A DNA stretch of 64,000 nt. Origin: Streptomyces toxytricini (GTDB lineage Bacteria > Actinomycetota > Actinomycetes > Streptomycetales > Streptomycetaceae). This document shows positions 7,017 to 14,925 of this stretch, in pieces. Under the pieces are notes generated by a model, which was not told the origin of the DNA, did not search any database, and was given only the letters and a program-made list of their open reading frames with translations. Where the stretch lies: contig NZ_BMTY01000022.1 of the NCBI RefSeq assembly GCF_014649915.1, positions 1 through 64,000 on the forward strand, given 5' to 3'. Positions within the stretch are counted from its first letter, which is position 1; the number at the start of each line of letters is the position of its first letter. The position numbers and the translations under genes are program-made.

Positions 7017-8480
7017 ATGACCTCGACGCAGGTCGACAAGCACCACGGCGACGGCTCGGCCCAGGGCGGCACGCCCGAGGAGGGCTACGAGCGCGGACTC
7101 GGCAGCCGCCAGGTCCAGATGATCGCGATCGGCGGCGCCATCGGCGTCGGCCTCTTCCTGGGCGCGGGCGCGAACATCGCGAAGGCCGGGCCCAGCCTCA
7201 TCCTGATGTACGCCCTCGCCGGCGTCATCGTCTTCTTCATCATGCGAGCGCTCGGCGAGCTGCTCCTCTACCGGCCGGTGTCGGGTTCCTTCGCGGAGTA
7301 CGCCCGCGAGTTCCTCGGCCCGTTCTTCGGGTTCGCGACGGGCTGGACGTACTGGCTCATGTGGGTGGTCACCGGCATGGCCGAGCTGACCGCCGCGGCG
7401 ATCTACGTGCACTACTGGTTCCCGCAAGTGCCCCAGTGGGTGACCGCCCTCGTCTTCCTGGTGGTCCTCTACCTCGCCAACCTGATCTCCGTGAAGATCT
7501 TCGGCGAGATCGAGTTCTGGTTCTCGATGGTCAAGGTCACCGCCCTCCTCGGCATGATCGTGATCGGCATCGGCGTCATCACGTTCGGGTTCAGCGCGGC
7601 CGGCGACACCGCCGCCGTCTCGAACCTGTGGGCCTTCGACGGCATCTTCCCGAAGGGTGTCGGCTCCAGCCTGATGACCCTGCAGGGCGTCATGTTCGCC
7701 TACCTGGCCGTCGAGCTCGTCGGCGTCACCGCGGGTGAGTCCGAGAACCCGGAGAAGACCCTCCCCAAGGCCATCAACACCCTGCCGTGGCGCATCATCG
7801 TCTTCTACGTCGGCGCCCTCAGCGTGATCCTGATGGTCGTGAAGTGGACCGAGTTCCAGCCCGGCGTCAGCCCGTTCGTGGCGGCCTTCGCCAAGATCGG
7901 CATCCCGGCCGGCGCGGCGATCGTCAACTTCGTGGTGCTGACCGCGGCCCTGTCGTCCTGCAACTCCGGCATGTACTCCACCGGCCGCATGCTGCGCGAC
8001 CTGGCCTCCAACTCCGAGGCCCCGAAGGTCCTCGGCAAGCTGAGCTCCACCAAGACCCCGGCGGTCGGCATCACCCTCTCCGTCGCCCTGATGGGCATCG
8101 GCGTGGTCCTGAACTACGTCGTCCCGGAGAAGGCCTTCGGCTACGTGACCTCGGTCGCGACCGCGGCCGGCATCTGGACCTGGATGATGATCCTCATCAG
8201 CCACATCCGCTACCGCCGCGAGGTCGTCGCCGGCCGTCTGCCCGCGTCGTCCTTCCCGGCGCCCGGCGGAACGGTGTGCAGCTGGATCGCCGTCGCGTTC
8301 CTCCTGCTGGTCACCTGCATGATCGCCATCGACCCGGACAGCCGCATCTCCCTCTACGTGGGCGCCGGCTGGGCGGTCTGCCTGGTGGTCGGCTGGTCGG
8401 TCCTGAAGTCCCGCAGCCCGCAGGTCGCCAAGCGCGCCGCGGCGGGCGAGAAGGACCCGGAGCCCGCGGGCCGGTCCTGA
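7017..8480 (+). CDS. amino acid permease, AnsP-like (APC family)
   Basis: 487 residues with about 12 hydrophobic segments. It carries the amino-acid transporter signature RQVQMIAIGGAIGVGLFLGAG near the N-terminus, then ALGEL, SGSFAEYAREFLG, and TALSSCNSGMYSTGR-like motifs. The pattern is very close to the L-asparagine permease AnsP / D-serine-D-alanine-glycine permease CycA group, so it is a proton-coupled uptake carrier of the cytoplasmic membrane for a small neutral amino acid; asparagine is my first guess. The ATG at 7017 is chosen because it precedes the conserved cytoplasmic N-terminus. It has a long upstream region and a strong terminator, so it is monocistronic. Confidence 0.88.
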   Translation: MTSTQVDKHHGDGSAQGGTPEEGYERGLGSRQVQMIAIGGAIGVGLFLGAGANIAKAGPSLILMYALAGVIVFFIMRALGELLLYRPVSGSFAEYAREFLGPFFGFATGWTYWLMWVVTGMAELTAAAIYVHYWFPQVPQWVTALVFLVVLYLANLISVKIFGEIEFWFSMVKVTALLGMIVIGIGVITFGFSAAGDTAAVSNLWAFDGIFPKGVGSSLMTLQGVMFAYLAVELVGVTAGESENPEKTLPKAINTLPWRIIVFYVGALSVILMVVKWTEFQPGVSPFVAAFAKIGIPAGAAIVNFVVLTAALSSCNSGMYSTGRMLRDLASNSEAPKVLGKLSSTKTPAVGITLSVALMGIGVVLNYVVPEKAFGYVTSVATAAGIWTWMMILISHIRYRREVVAGRLPASSFPAPGGTVCSWIAVAFLLLVTCMIAIDPDSRISLYVGAGWAVCLVVGWSVLKSRSPQVAKRAAAGEKDPEPAGRS

Positions 8481-8514
8481 CCGTCCCGATCGAATCACCC
8501 TGACATCCCCCGAG

Positions 8515-8550
8515 GGGCGTACCGGCCGGCAACGGCCGGTACGCCCTTTT
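8515..8550 (+). terminator. intrinsic terminator after the permease gene
   Basis: Perfect 13-bp stem, GGGCGTACCGGCC at 8515-8527 and its complement at 8534-8546, 6-nt loop, followed by TTTT. A second GTACGGGG/CCCCGTAC palindrome follows at 8564-8580. Confidence 0.9.
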
Positions 8551-8680
8551 CCGGCTCCGGCCGGTACGGGGGCCCCGTACGGGCAACCCCGCGGCGGACG
8601 CCCGCGTCCTTCCGGGCAGGAAGGACGCGCCGGCACGTGCAGCGCGGACGCGCGGCAGCACCAGGAAGCAGGACGACGTG

Positions 8681-8932
8681 ATGAGCGACAAGGCCCGCAC
8701 CCTCTTCGACGCACTGGACCTCGACCGCGACGGCACGCTGACGCGGACGGAGGTCATCGCCGCCCTGCGGGCGAAGGGCCCCACGCTCGCCGCGCAGGGC
8801 GTCATACCGGTCTGGGGCGTGGGCGACGCGGACGACTCCTCGGCCCTCTTCGACGCCGCGGACCAGAACGGCGACCGCGTCCTCACCTTCGAGGAGTTCG
8901 CCGCGGTGGTCGACCGCCGCTTCGGCTGGTAG
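8681..8932 (+). CDS. EF-hand calcium-binding protein
   Basis: 83 residues. Two EF-hands: residues 13-24 form a canonical loop D-x-D-x-D-G-T-L-x3-E, and a second loop near the C-terminus, D-x-N-x-D-R-V-L-x3-E, has Arg instead of the usual Gly at position 6. Soluble, calmodulin-like small protein; calcium buffering or signalling is the family role. ATG at 8681 is used; a GTG immediately upstream is also in frame. It converges on the next gene with 4 nt between stops. Confidence 0.88.
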   Translation: MSDKARTLFDALDLDRDGTLTRTEVIAALRAKGPTLAAQGVIPVWGVGDADDSSALFDAADQNGDRVLTFEEFAAVVDRRFGW

Positions 8933-8936
8933 GGGC

Positions 8937-9215
8937 TCACCCGGGGCGCAGCTCGACCGGCGGGGCCCCGGCCGGTCCGACGGCGACGGCCGCCCGGGCG
9001 CCGCGCCCGTCCGCGGTCCGGCAGGCGACGGTGTAGACGCCGTCGGCGCCGACCGGGAACGAGAAGCGGCCGTCGGGGCCGGTGAGCGCGGCGATGTCCG
9101 GAAGGGGTACGGGGCCGTCGGCCAGGTGGACGGAGGCGCCCGCCACCGGCGCGCCGTCCGCGTCGAGGACGGTGCCGGTGACGAGGCGGACGGCGGGGCC
9201 GCCGGACGCGGTCAT
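8937..9215 (-). CDS. small carboxypeptidase-regulatory-like (beta-sandwich) domain protein
   Basis: 92 residues, essentially one domain with the CarboxypepD_reg pattern: G-T-V-L-D-A-D-G-x-P-V-A-G-A-x-V near 14-30, then TGPDGRFSF and a YTVxC strand. No signal peptide. Such folds are usually attached to larger secreted proteins, so a free cytoplasmic copy is unusual. The trypsin-like peptidase ends upstream on the same strand, with a 46-nt gap; the two may be cotranscribed. Confidence 0.7.
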   Translation of the reverse strand: MTASGGPAVRLVTGTVLDADGAPVAGASVHLADGPVPLPDIAALTGPDGRFSFPVGADGVYTVACRTADGRGARAAVAVGPAGAPPVELRPG

Positions 9216-9261
9216 CGCCGCCCACCGCCGACGGGCCCGGGCGGGCCGGGCGGGGCGGGGA

Positions 9262-10194
9262 TCACGCCTTCCACAGGACCAGGTTGTCGAAGACCGCCTT
9301 CGTGATCCGGGTGCCGGAGTTGGTGGTCAGCCCGCCGTACGCGTGGACCGCGATGCCGTACCGGCCGCCGTTGTGGATGCGGTAGACCGCGCTGCCGCTC
9401 TGCCCGCCGGCGGTGTCGATGTCGTAGAACACCTTCAGCGGGTTCACGGAGCTGACGCCGCGGCCGTCGTACCACTGCGTTCCGGGGGGCTGGTCCCCGG
9501 GGTAGCCGGAGATGTTGACGCTCGTCTTCAGCAGGTCGGCGTCCGGCCAGGAGCCGAAGCCGAACCAGCCGGTCACCGCGCCGAGTTCGGTGGGGATGAC
9601 GATGGCCCCGTAGTCGAAGTTCTCGTCGCCGTCGGCCGTCCAGCCGGTCACGGAACGGAAGTTGGTGCTGGTGACGGCGCCGAACGGCAGGAAGGTGCCG
9701 TTGCGGCCGGGCATGACCTGGATGGACTTCACCCATCCGTCGCGGCCCGGCACGCCGCTGTGCTTGATGTGCACGACATGGCCCGCGGTCACCAGGGTGT
9801 GCGGGCCGATGAACCAGCCGGTGCCGATCCACTGCGAGTTGTCGGCCGCGGTGATGAGCAGCGAGGCGTTGACCCGCCAGGGGTAGGCCGCGGTGTCGGT
9901 GATCTGGACCCGGTCGTCCGGGCCGTGGACCGTCTCCAGCATGTCCGGTGGGCCGAAGGAGGCCTCGCCGATGTCCGGCAGCGGCGCGGAGGGTGCCGTC
10001 CACGCCTCGGCGGGCACGGACTCGGACAGGGCGCGGGTGTGGCCGGCGACCTGCTCCAGCCCGTCGGAGGTGAACGCGGCGGGGCTGCCGCCCTGCGCGC
10101 CTTCCGACGGGCCTTCGAAGACGGCCTGCTCGGCGGCGGGCGCGGTGATTTCCACGGGCTGGTTCGAGACAGCGGTGTGCGGACCGTTCGTCAT
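9262..10194 (-). CDS. trypsin-like serine peptidase (V8/glutamyl endopeptidase type)
   Basis: 310 residues. The chymotrypsin-fold triad is visible: H139 in TAGHVV, D194 in FDYGAIVI, S266 in GGQSGSAV. The GTGWFIG strand before the His and GQSGS at the nucleophile are typical of V8-like glutamyl endopeptidases. About 100 residues precede the catalytic domain, with no hydrophobic signal, so export by Sec is not supported; GGGAG before the ATG makes this start firm. It may act inside the cell, or leave by another route. The CarboxypepD_reg-like gene follows. Confidence 0.85.
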   Translation of the reverse strand: MTNGPHTAVSNQPVEITAPAAEQAVFEGPSEGAQGGSPAAFTSDGLEQVAGHTRALSESVPAEAWTAPSAPLPDIGEASFGPPDMLETVHGPDDRVQITDTAAYPWRVNASLLITAADNSQWIGTGWFIGPHTLVTAGHVVHIKHSGVPGRDGWVKSIQVMPGRNGTFLPFGAVTSTNFRSVTGWTADGDENFDYGAIVIPTELGAVTGWFGFGSWPDADLLKTSVNISGYPGDQPPGTQWYDGRGVSSVNPLKVFYDIDTAGGQSGSAVYRIHNGGRYGIAVHAYGGLTTNSGTRITKAVFDNLVLWKA

Positions 10195-10366
10195 GGCGAC
10201 TCCCGGGGATGCGTGGAATGGCGTGGGGGTGGATGTGTGGCGAGGAGCGCACGACGATGCACCGCGAACGCTTCCAGGAGTCCGGGCCGCGCACCGTCCG
10301 GGCGCGCTCCCCCCACTTCCCATGGAACGCCGATCCCCCGCCCGTCGCCACGCGGCGGGGCCGCGG

Positions 10367-10798
10367 TCAGCGCTCCGAGAGTTCCGAGGGGGCCTCCTGG
10401 ACGACCCAGCCGTTGCCGTCGGGGTCGTGGAAGGTCATGAACGAGTTCCAGGTGTCGCCCTTGCCGTCCTCCCAGCCGGACTCGCCGACGTGGCGCACCG
10501 GCGAGACGTCGACGCCGCGGGCGACCAGCTCGGCGCGGGCCGCCTCGATGTCCGTGACGCACAGCTGGAGGCCGTGCAGGGTGCCCGGGGCCATCTCCTT
10601 CGTGCCGGGCGCCGCGGGCATGCCCTGCAGCATGGCGATCGAGCAGCGCGAGCCGGGCGGGGTCAGCTGGACGATCCGCATGCCGGGGGCGACCTCGCTG
10701 TCGAGGTCGACCTTGAAGCCCGCCTTCTCCGCGTAGAAATCCTTGGCGCGGTCGATGTCGGTGACGGGGACGGGCACGACTTCCAGGGTCCAGTTCAC
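10367..10798 (-). CDS. VOC (glyoxalase/bleomycin-resistance) superfamily protein
   Basis: 143 residues with the two beta-alpha-beta3 modules of VOC proteins: V-P-V-T-D-I-D-R-A-K-D-F-Y at the start and HDPDGN-W near the end. The GTG start is fixed by GAGGAGG 8 nt upstream. Family members bind a metal and act as dioxygenases, isomerases or drug-binding proteins; substrate unknown. Monocistronic. Confidence 0.88.
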   Translation of the reverse strand: MNWTLEVVPVPVTDIDRAKDFYAEKAGFKVDLDSEVAPGMRIVQLTPPGSRCSIAMLQGMPAAPGTKEMAPGTLHGLQLCVTDIEAARAELVARGVDVSPVRHVGESGWEDGKGDTWNSFMTFHDPDGNGWVVQEAPSELSER

Positions 10799-11032
10799 GG
10801 CGGGGTGCCTCCTCGGGCCGGGGCCGGCGGTTCCGGCCGGTTCCACCGTCGCACGCGGACCGTCCGTGCGCGGCGGAACGCCACGACCGGCCGGCCGCTC
10901 CGCCGCCCGGCGCAGGCCCCGCCGGAAAGCCCCAGGACCGTGCATTCACCGATATGCGGACCGTACCTCTTTTCGGGGAAAGGTTCGGGCCATCGTGCGG
11001 GACGCATCTGCCGAAAGGCGGTAAAGCACGGC

Positions 11033-11047
11033 TACCATGGCGGCGTG
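11033..11047 (+). promoter_or_regulatory. -10-like hexamer 6 nt before a GTG start (leaderless candidate)
   Basis: TACCAT at 11033-11038 fits TAxxxT, and the GTG at 11045 begins exactly 6 nt later, with no ribosome site. No convincing -35 is visible at 17-18 nt. The same layout occurs before the SRPBCC gene at 39093. Confidence 0.4.
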
Positions 11048-11485
11048 ACAGCAGCGGGAACCGCCTTTCGTGCGCCGTGGATCCGGGTCTGCCGGATTGC
11101 GTCGGCGCCCCTGTGGCTGGTCCTGCTGCTGGTCGGATTCCTCTGCGCGCACGGCGGGGAAACCGCGGCAACCGCACACCATGTCCGGCCCGCGACGGCC
11201 GCGGTCTCCGCACCGGCGGCGCCTTCCGTGCCGGATTCCGCTACGGGGCCCGTGGCCCGGGCCGCGCACCGGGACCGCGTACACGGCGGAGGCGGCGCCG
11301 GCCACCAGGGCGAGCACTGCGCACCCGGCCGGACGGACGGCAGCGCGGTGCTCGCAGGCTGCCCGGACGCGCCCGCCGGCCGGCCGGCCGCGCCCGCGGA
11401 TTCCGCCGCGTCCCCCGCCGCCCCCGGACGGCCGCAGACACAGGGGGCCGTACCGCCCCGGACCCCCGGAGTGCTCCGCATCTAG
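11045..11485 (+). CDS. hypothetical single-pass membrane or secreted protein
   Basis: 146 residues. One strong hydrophobic segment at about 20-38 (PLWLVLLLVGFLCAHGG), then an Ala/Pro/Gly-rich, low-complexity exterior with several His residues and two Cys (in EHCAPG and AGCPDA). The first residues are weakly basic, so the segment could be a signal peptide or an anchor. I do not recognise a family. The GTG start has no ribosome site but follows a -10-like hexamer, suggesting a leaderless mRNA. Region 11486-11765 downstream shows no gene. Confidence 0.55.
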   Translation: MTAAGTAFRAPWIRVCRIASAPLWLVLLLVGFLCAHGGETAATAHHVRPATAAVSAPAAPSVPDSATGPVARAAHRDRVHGGGGAGHQGEHCAPGRTDGSAVLAGCPDAPAGRPAAPADSAASPAAPGRPQTQGAVPPRTPGVLRI

Positions 11486-11765
11486 ACCGGCGCCCGCCGG
11501 CGTGCCCGTACCGGGGCGGAGGGGAAATCCGCACCCCTTTCACCGTCCCGCGCACCCCGGGATTCGCCGGTTTTCCGAGGCATCCGATTCCCGTCACTTT
11601 TCGCGGTGATTCCCCTACCGCTTCCGCCGCACATTCTCCTGCGCCGGCGCCTCCGCGGTCCGCCGCTGCCGAAAACCGCCGGAAAAGCGGGCGGCGAGGC
11701 CGGTATTCGGCATGCCCGTTCACCCCGCCCCGCCAGGAAATACCGAAACCGAACGGAGCCCCCGC

Positions 11766-12881
11766 ATGTCCTCCACCACCCCCCGCCCCCCGGCTGCCGC
11801 ACCGCCCTCCCCCGGCGCCGCCCTGTCCGGGCTCGTCGGGAACACCCCCGTGTTGCGCGTGTCCGAGCCGTTCGCGCCCTGCGGCCGCGGCTTCTGGGCC
11901 AAGCTGGAGGGGTTCAACCCCGGCGGCATCAAGGACCGCCCCGGCCTGCACATGGTCGAACGGGCCCGCGCCCGCGGGGAGCTGCGGCCCGGCGCCCGCG
12001 TCATCGAATCCACCAGCGGCACCCTCGGCCTGGGCCTCGCCCTCGCCGGGATGGTCCACGGGCACCCGGTCACCCTGGTCACGGACCCCGGCCTGGAGCC
12101 CTCCATGACGAGGCTGCTGACCGCGTACGGGGCCCGGGTCGAGGTCGTCCCCGAGCCGCACCCGGCCGGCGGGTGGCAGGAGGCCCGGCGGGAACGCGTA
12201 CGGCGGCTGCTGGACGAGGACCCCGGCGCCTGGTGCCCTGACCAGTACAACAACCCCGACAACACCACCGCCTACACCCCGCTCGCCCTCGAACTCGCCT
12301 CGGGACTCGGCCACATCGACGTCCTGGTGTGCAGTGTCGGCACCGGCGGGCACTCCGCGGGCCTCTCGCGGGTCCTGCGCCAGCTCTACCCCCGCCTGGA
12401 GCTCGTCGGCGTCGACACCATCGGCTCCACCATCTTCGGGCAGCCGGCCCGGCCCCGGCTGATGCGCGGCCTCGGGTCGAGCATCCACCCCCGCAACGTC
12501 GCCTACGGCAGCTTCACAGAGGTGCACTGGGTGGCGCCGGCCGAGGCCGTGTGGGCCTGCCGGCGGCTGGCGTCCTCGCACTACGCCACGGGCGGCTGGA
12601 GCGTGGGCGCCGTGGCGCTGGTCGCCGGCTGGCTGGCCCGCACCCGCCCGGAGGGCACCCGGATCGCTGCGGTCTTCCCCGACGGGCCGCAGCGCTACCT
12701 CGGCACCGTGTACGACGACGACTGGTGCGCCGCCCACGGGCTCCTCGACGCGCCCCCGGCCGCCGAGCCGGAGGTCGTGGGCCGGGCCGACGAGAAGGAG
12801 GTCGTCCGCTGGACCCGCTGCACCGCCGTCGTCGACCCCCTGGCCGGGCGCGCGGACGGGGTGCGGGAGGCGTCCCGGTGA
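11766..12881 (+). CDS. cysteine synthase-like PLP enzyme (fold type II)
   Basis: 371 residues. Similar to O-acetylserine sulfhydrylase and cystathionine beta-synthase: PLP lysine K56 in NPGGIKDRP, substrate loop E81-S-T-S-G-T-L-G, and phosphate loop GTGGH at 192-196. Usual enzymes have SGNTG in the substrate loop; here the Asn is Thr (SGTLG). About 60 extra residues at the C-terminus follow the catalytic fold. These changes and the overlapping exporter gene suggest that it makes a specialised beta-substituted amino acid rather than cysteine; this is inference. ATG at 11766 is chosen because family similarity starts soon after. It overlaps the next gene by 4 nt. Confidence 0.8.
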   Translation: MSSTTPRPPAAAPPSPGAALSGLVGNTPVLRVSEPFAPCGRGFWAKLEGFNPGGIKDRPGLHMVERARARGELRPGARVIESTSGTLGLGLALAGMVHGHPVTLVTDPGLEPSMTRLLTAYGARVEVVPEPHPAGGWQEARRERVRRLLDEDPGAWCPDQYNNPDNTTAYTPLALELASGLGHIDVLVCSVGTGGHSAGLSRVLRQLYPRLELVGVDTIGSTIFGQPARPRLMRGLGSSIHPRNVAYGSFTEVHWVAPAEAVWACRRLASSHYATGGWSVGAVALVAGWLARTRPEGTRIAAVFPDGPQRYLGTVYDDDWCAAHGLLDAPPAAEPEVVGRADEKEVVRWTRCTAVVDPLAGRADGVREASR

Positions 12882-14182
12882 AGGGCATCCTGGCGCCGCT
12901 CCGCTCGTACGGGACGGGCGTCCGGCTGCTGATGGTCAACCAGTTCGCCATCAACCTCGGCTTCTACATGCTGATGCCGTACCTGGCGGTCCACCTGTCC
13001 GGGACGCTCGGCATGGCCGCCTGGACGGTCGGCCTCGTCCTCGGCGTGCGGAACTTCAGCCAGCAGGGCATGTTCCTGGTCGGCGGGACCCTCGCCGACC
13101 GGCTGGGCTACAAGCCGCTGATCGTGGCCGGGCTGCTGCTGCGGACCGCCGGGTTCGCTCTGCTCGGCCTGGTCGGCTCGCTGCCCGCACTGCTCGTCGC
13201 GTCGGCGGCCGTCGGCCTCGCGGGCGCCCTGTTCAACCCGGCGTCGCGCGCCTACCTCGCCGTCGAGGCGTCAGAGCGGCGGGTGGAGGCGTTCGCCCTG
13301 TTCAACGTCTTCTACCAGGCGGGCATCCTGCTGGGCCCGCCGGTCGGCATGCTGCTCACGGGCGCCGGCTTCCGCGTCACCTGCCTGACCGCGGCCGGGA
13401 TCTTCGCCGTCCTCGGCGCGGTCCAGATCCGCCGCCTGCCCGCCCGCCGGGCCGACGGCCCGGCCGGCACCGGGGACGGGCCGCGCCCGCCGGTCCTCGC
13501 CCAGTGGCGGGGCATCCTCGCGAACCGCCCGTTCGTGCTGTTCTCGACCGCCATGGCCGGCTCGTACGTCCTGTCCTACCAGGTGTACCTGGCGCTGCCG
13601 CTGGAGGTGCGGCGCCTCGGCGGCCCGGGGCACTTCGGCACGGCGGCGGCGGCCGCGCTGTTCGCGGTGCCCGGGCTGCTGACGATCCTGCTCCAGACCC
13701 GCGTCACCGCCTGGTGCCGGGCCCGCACGACGTCCGGGCGGGCGCTCGTGTGGGGGCTGCTGGCGATGGCCGCGGCCTTCGCCCCGCTGCTGCTGGCACC
13801 GGCGCTGCCGCTGCCGGACGGGGGAGGGTGGCGGTGGCTGCACGCGGCGGGCGTGCCCGTGCTGGCCGCCGTGCTGCTCGCCGTGGGGACGATGGTGGCG
13901 TACCCGTTCGAGATGGACACCCTCGTCGGGCTGTCCGGGGACCGGCTCGTGGCCACGCACTACGGGCTGTACAACACCGTCTGCGGGATCGGCATCACCG
14001 TGGGGAACCTGCTCACCGGCGCGGCGCTCGACGCGGCCCGCGCCGCGGGCGTGCCGTCGCTGCCCTGGCTCGCGCTCCTCGCCCTCGGCGTGCTGTGCGC
14101 GGGCGCGCTGCTGGCCCTGGAGCGCACCGGGCGCCTCGCACCACCCGGCAGGGGCGCCCCGGCGGAGCCGGCGGCGGCCTGA
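12878..14182 (+). CDS. MFS transporter (MdtH-like exporter)
   Basis: 434 residues with about 11-12 hydrophobic segments. It has the MFS loop 2-3 motif variant GGTLADRLGYKP and a break in the middle (RRADGPAGTGDG...) separating the two halves. The layout fits drug/H+ antiporters like MdtH. The GTG start overlaps the stop of the cysteine-synthase-like gene (GTGA), so the two proteins are likely made together; it may export that enzyme's product or give self-resistance. Convergent with the TetR gene 14202-14822. Confidence 0.85.
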   Translation: MKGILAPLRSYGTGVRLLMVNQFAINLGFYMLMPYLAVHLSGTLGMAAWTVGLVLGVRNFSQQGMFLVGGTLADRLGYKPLIVAGLLLRTAGFALLGLVGSLPALLVASAAVGLAGALFNPASRAYLAVEASERRVEAFALFNVFYQAGILLGPPVGMLLTGAGFRVTCLTAAGIFAVLGAVQIRRLPARRADGPAGTGDGPRPPVLAQWRGILANRPFVLFSTAMAGSYVLSYQVYLALPLEVRRLGGPGHFGTAAAAALFAVPGLLTILLQTRVTAWCRARTTSGRALVWGLLAMAAAFAPLLLAPALPLPDGGGWRWLHAAGVPVLAAVLLAVGTMVAYPFEMDTLVGLSGDRLVATHYGLYNTVCGIGITVGNLLTGAALDAARAAGVPSLPWLALLALGVLCAGALLALERTGRLAPPGRGAPAEPAAA

Positions 14183-14201
14183 GGGCCCGCGCGGGCGCGG
14201 C

Positions 14202-14822
14202 TCAGCCGACGGCCGGCCCCGGGTCGGCGGAGGCGAGCAGGTTCAGCACGGTGGCCTCCATGGCGTGCCGGGCCTGCTCGGCGCTCAGGCCCGTCGAACG
14301 CCAGTGGTGCCAGGCGCCCCAGGTGGTGACGGCGTCCAGGCCGTCGGCGAGGTCGCGGCGGCGGTCCTCCGGCAAGGGGTCGAGCTCCGCCGCGAGGACG
14401 GCCTCCATTCGGCGGCGGCCGTCGGCGAACGCCTCGTCGATCACCCGCCGCATGCGCGGCGAGGGGTGGTCCATCCGCATGGCCGCCAGCCGGGCCGGAG
14501 TGATCCACTCCAGGATCCGGGCGCGCTGCTCGGCGAGCGCGGCCACCCGCTCGGCGCGCGGGCCGGCGGTCGGCAGCGGTCTGATCTGCTCGGCGAGCTG
14601 CTCCAGCCGCCGGGTGATGGCGGTGTCGACCAGCTGGGACATGTCGGCGAAGTGGTGGAACACCGAGCGCCGCGACACCCCGGCGCGGGCCGCCACCTTG
14701 TCCGCCGGGAATTCGGTGGCCCCCTCGTCGAGCAGGGCGAGCAGTGCGTCGGCGATGCGCTCGCGCGTCTGCCGGCCGCGCTCGGTCCGCCCGTCGGCCG
14801 CCGACTCCGGTCGCTTCTCCAC
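14202..14822 (-). CDS. TetR family transcriptional regulator
   Basis: 206 residues. The helix-turn-helix is near residues 15-60, with FPADKVAARAGVSRRSVFHHFADMS. The C-terminal domain has the TetR_C pattern of small-molecule-binding repressors. GTG start with GGGAGG about 6 nt upstream. It is divergent from the MMPL transporter and two identical-type palindromes lie between them, so it should repress the transporter and itself. Confidence 0.9.
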   Translation of the reverse strand: MEKRPESAADGRTERGRQTRERIADALLALLDEGATEFPADKVAARAGVSRRSVFHHFADMSQLVDTAITRRLEQLAEQIRPLPTAGPRAERVAALAEQRARILEWITPARLAAMRMDHPSPRMRRVIDEAFADGRRRMEAVLAAELDPLPEDRRRDLADGLDAVTTWGAWHHWRSTGLSAEQARHAMEATVLNLLASADPGPAVG

Positions 14823-14853
14823 TCGTCCTCCCGATCTCCTCGCATTGACATTG

Positions 14854-14894
14854 TTGCACTCCAAGTGCAAGCGTAAATATGCACTCGGAGTGCA
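14854..14894. promoter_or_regulatory. tandem TetR operators between TetR and MMPL genes
   Basis: Two near-identical sites 25 bp centre to centre: TTGCACT-cca-AGTGCAA (14854-14870) and TGCACT-cgg-AGTGCA (14880-14894). A possible plus-strand promoter, TTGTTG at 14851-14856 and TAAATA at 14874-14879 (17-bp spacer), would lie under the first site and just before the second. Confidence 0.85.
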
Positions 14895-14925
14895 AGTTGT
14901 TGGTGACGAGAGGTGAGAGCCGACG

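Noticed and set aside
5718..8714. 998-residue minus-strand open frame over the permease
   Set aside because: Only the last 139 codons, the CBS protein, are real; the remainder is antisense to the permease.
11037..11048. Three-codon ORF (ATG GCG GCG TGA) overlapping the GTG at 11045
   Set aside because: Too short and likely chance; the ATG overlaps the -10-like hexamer.
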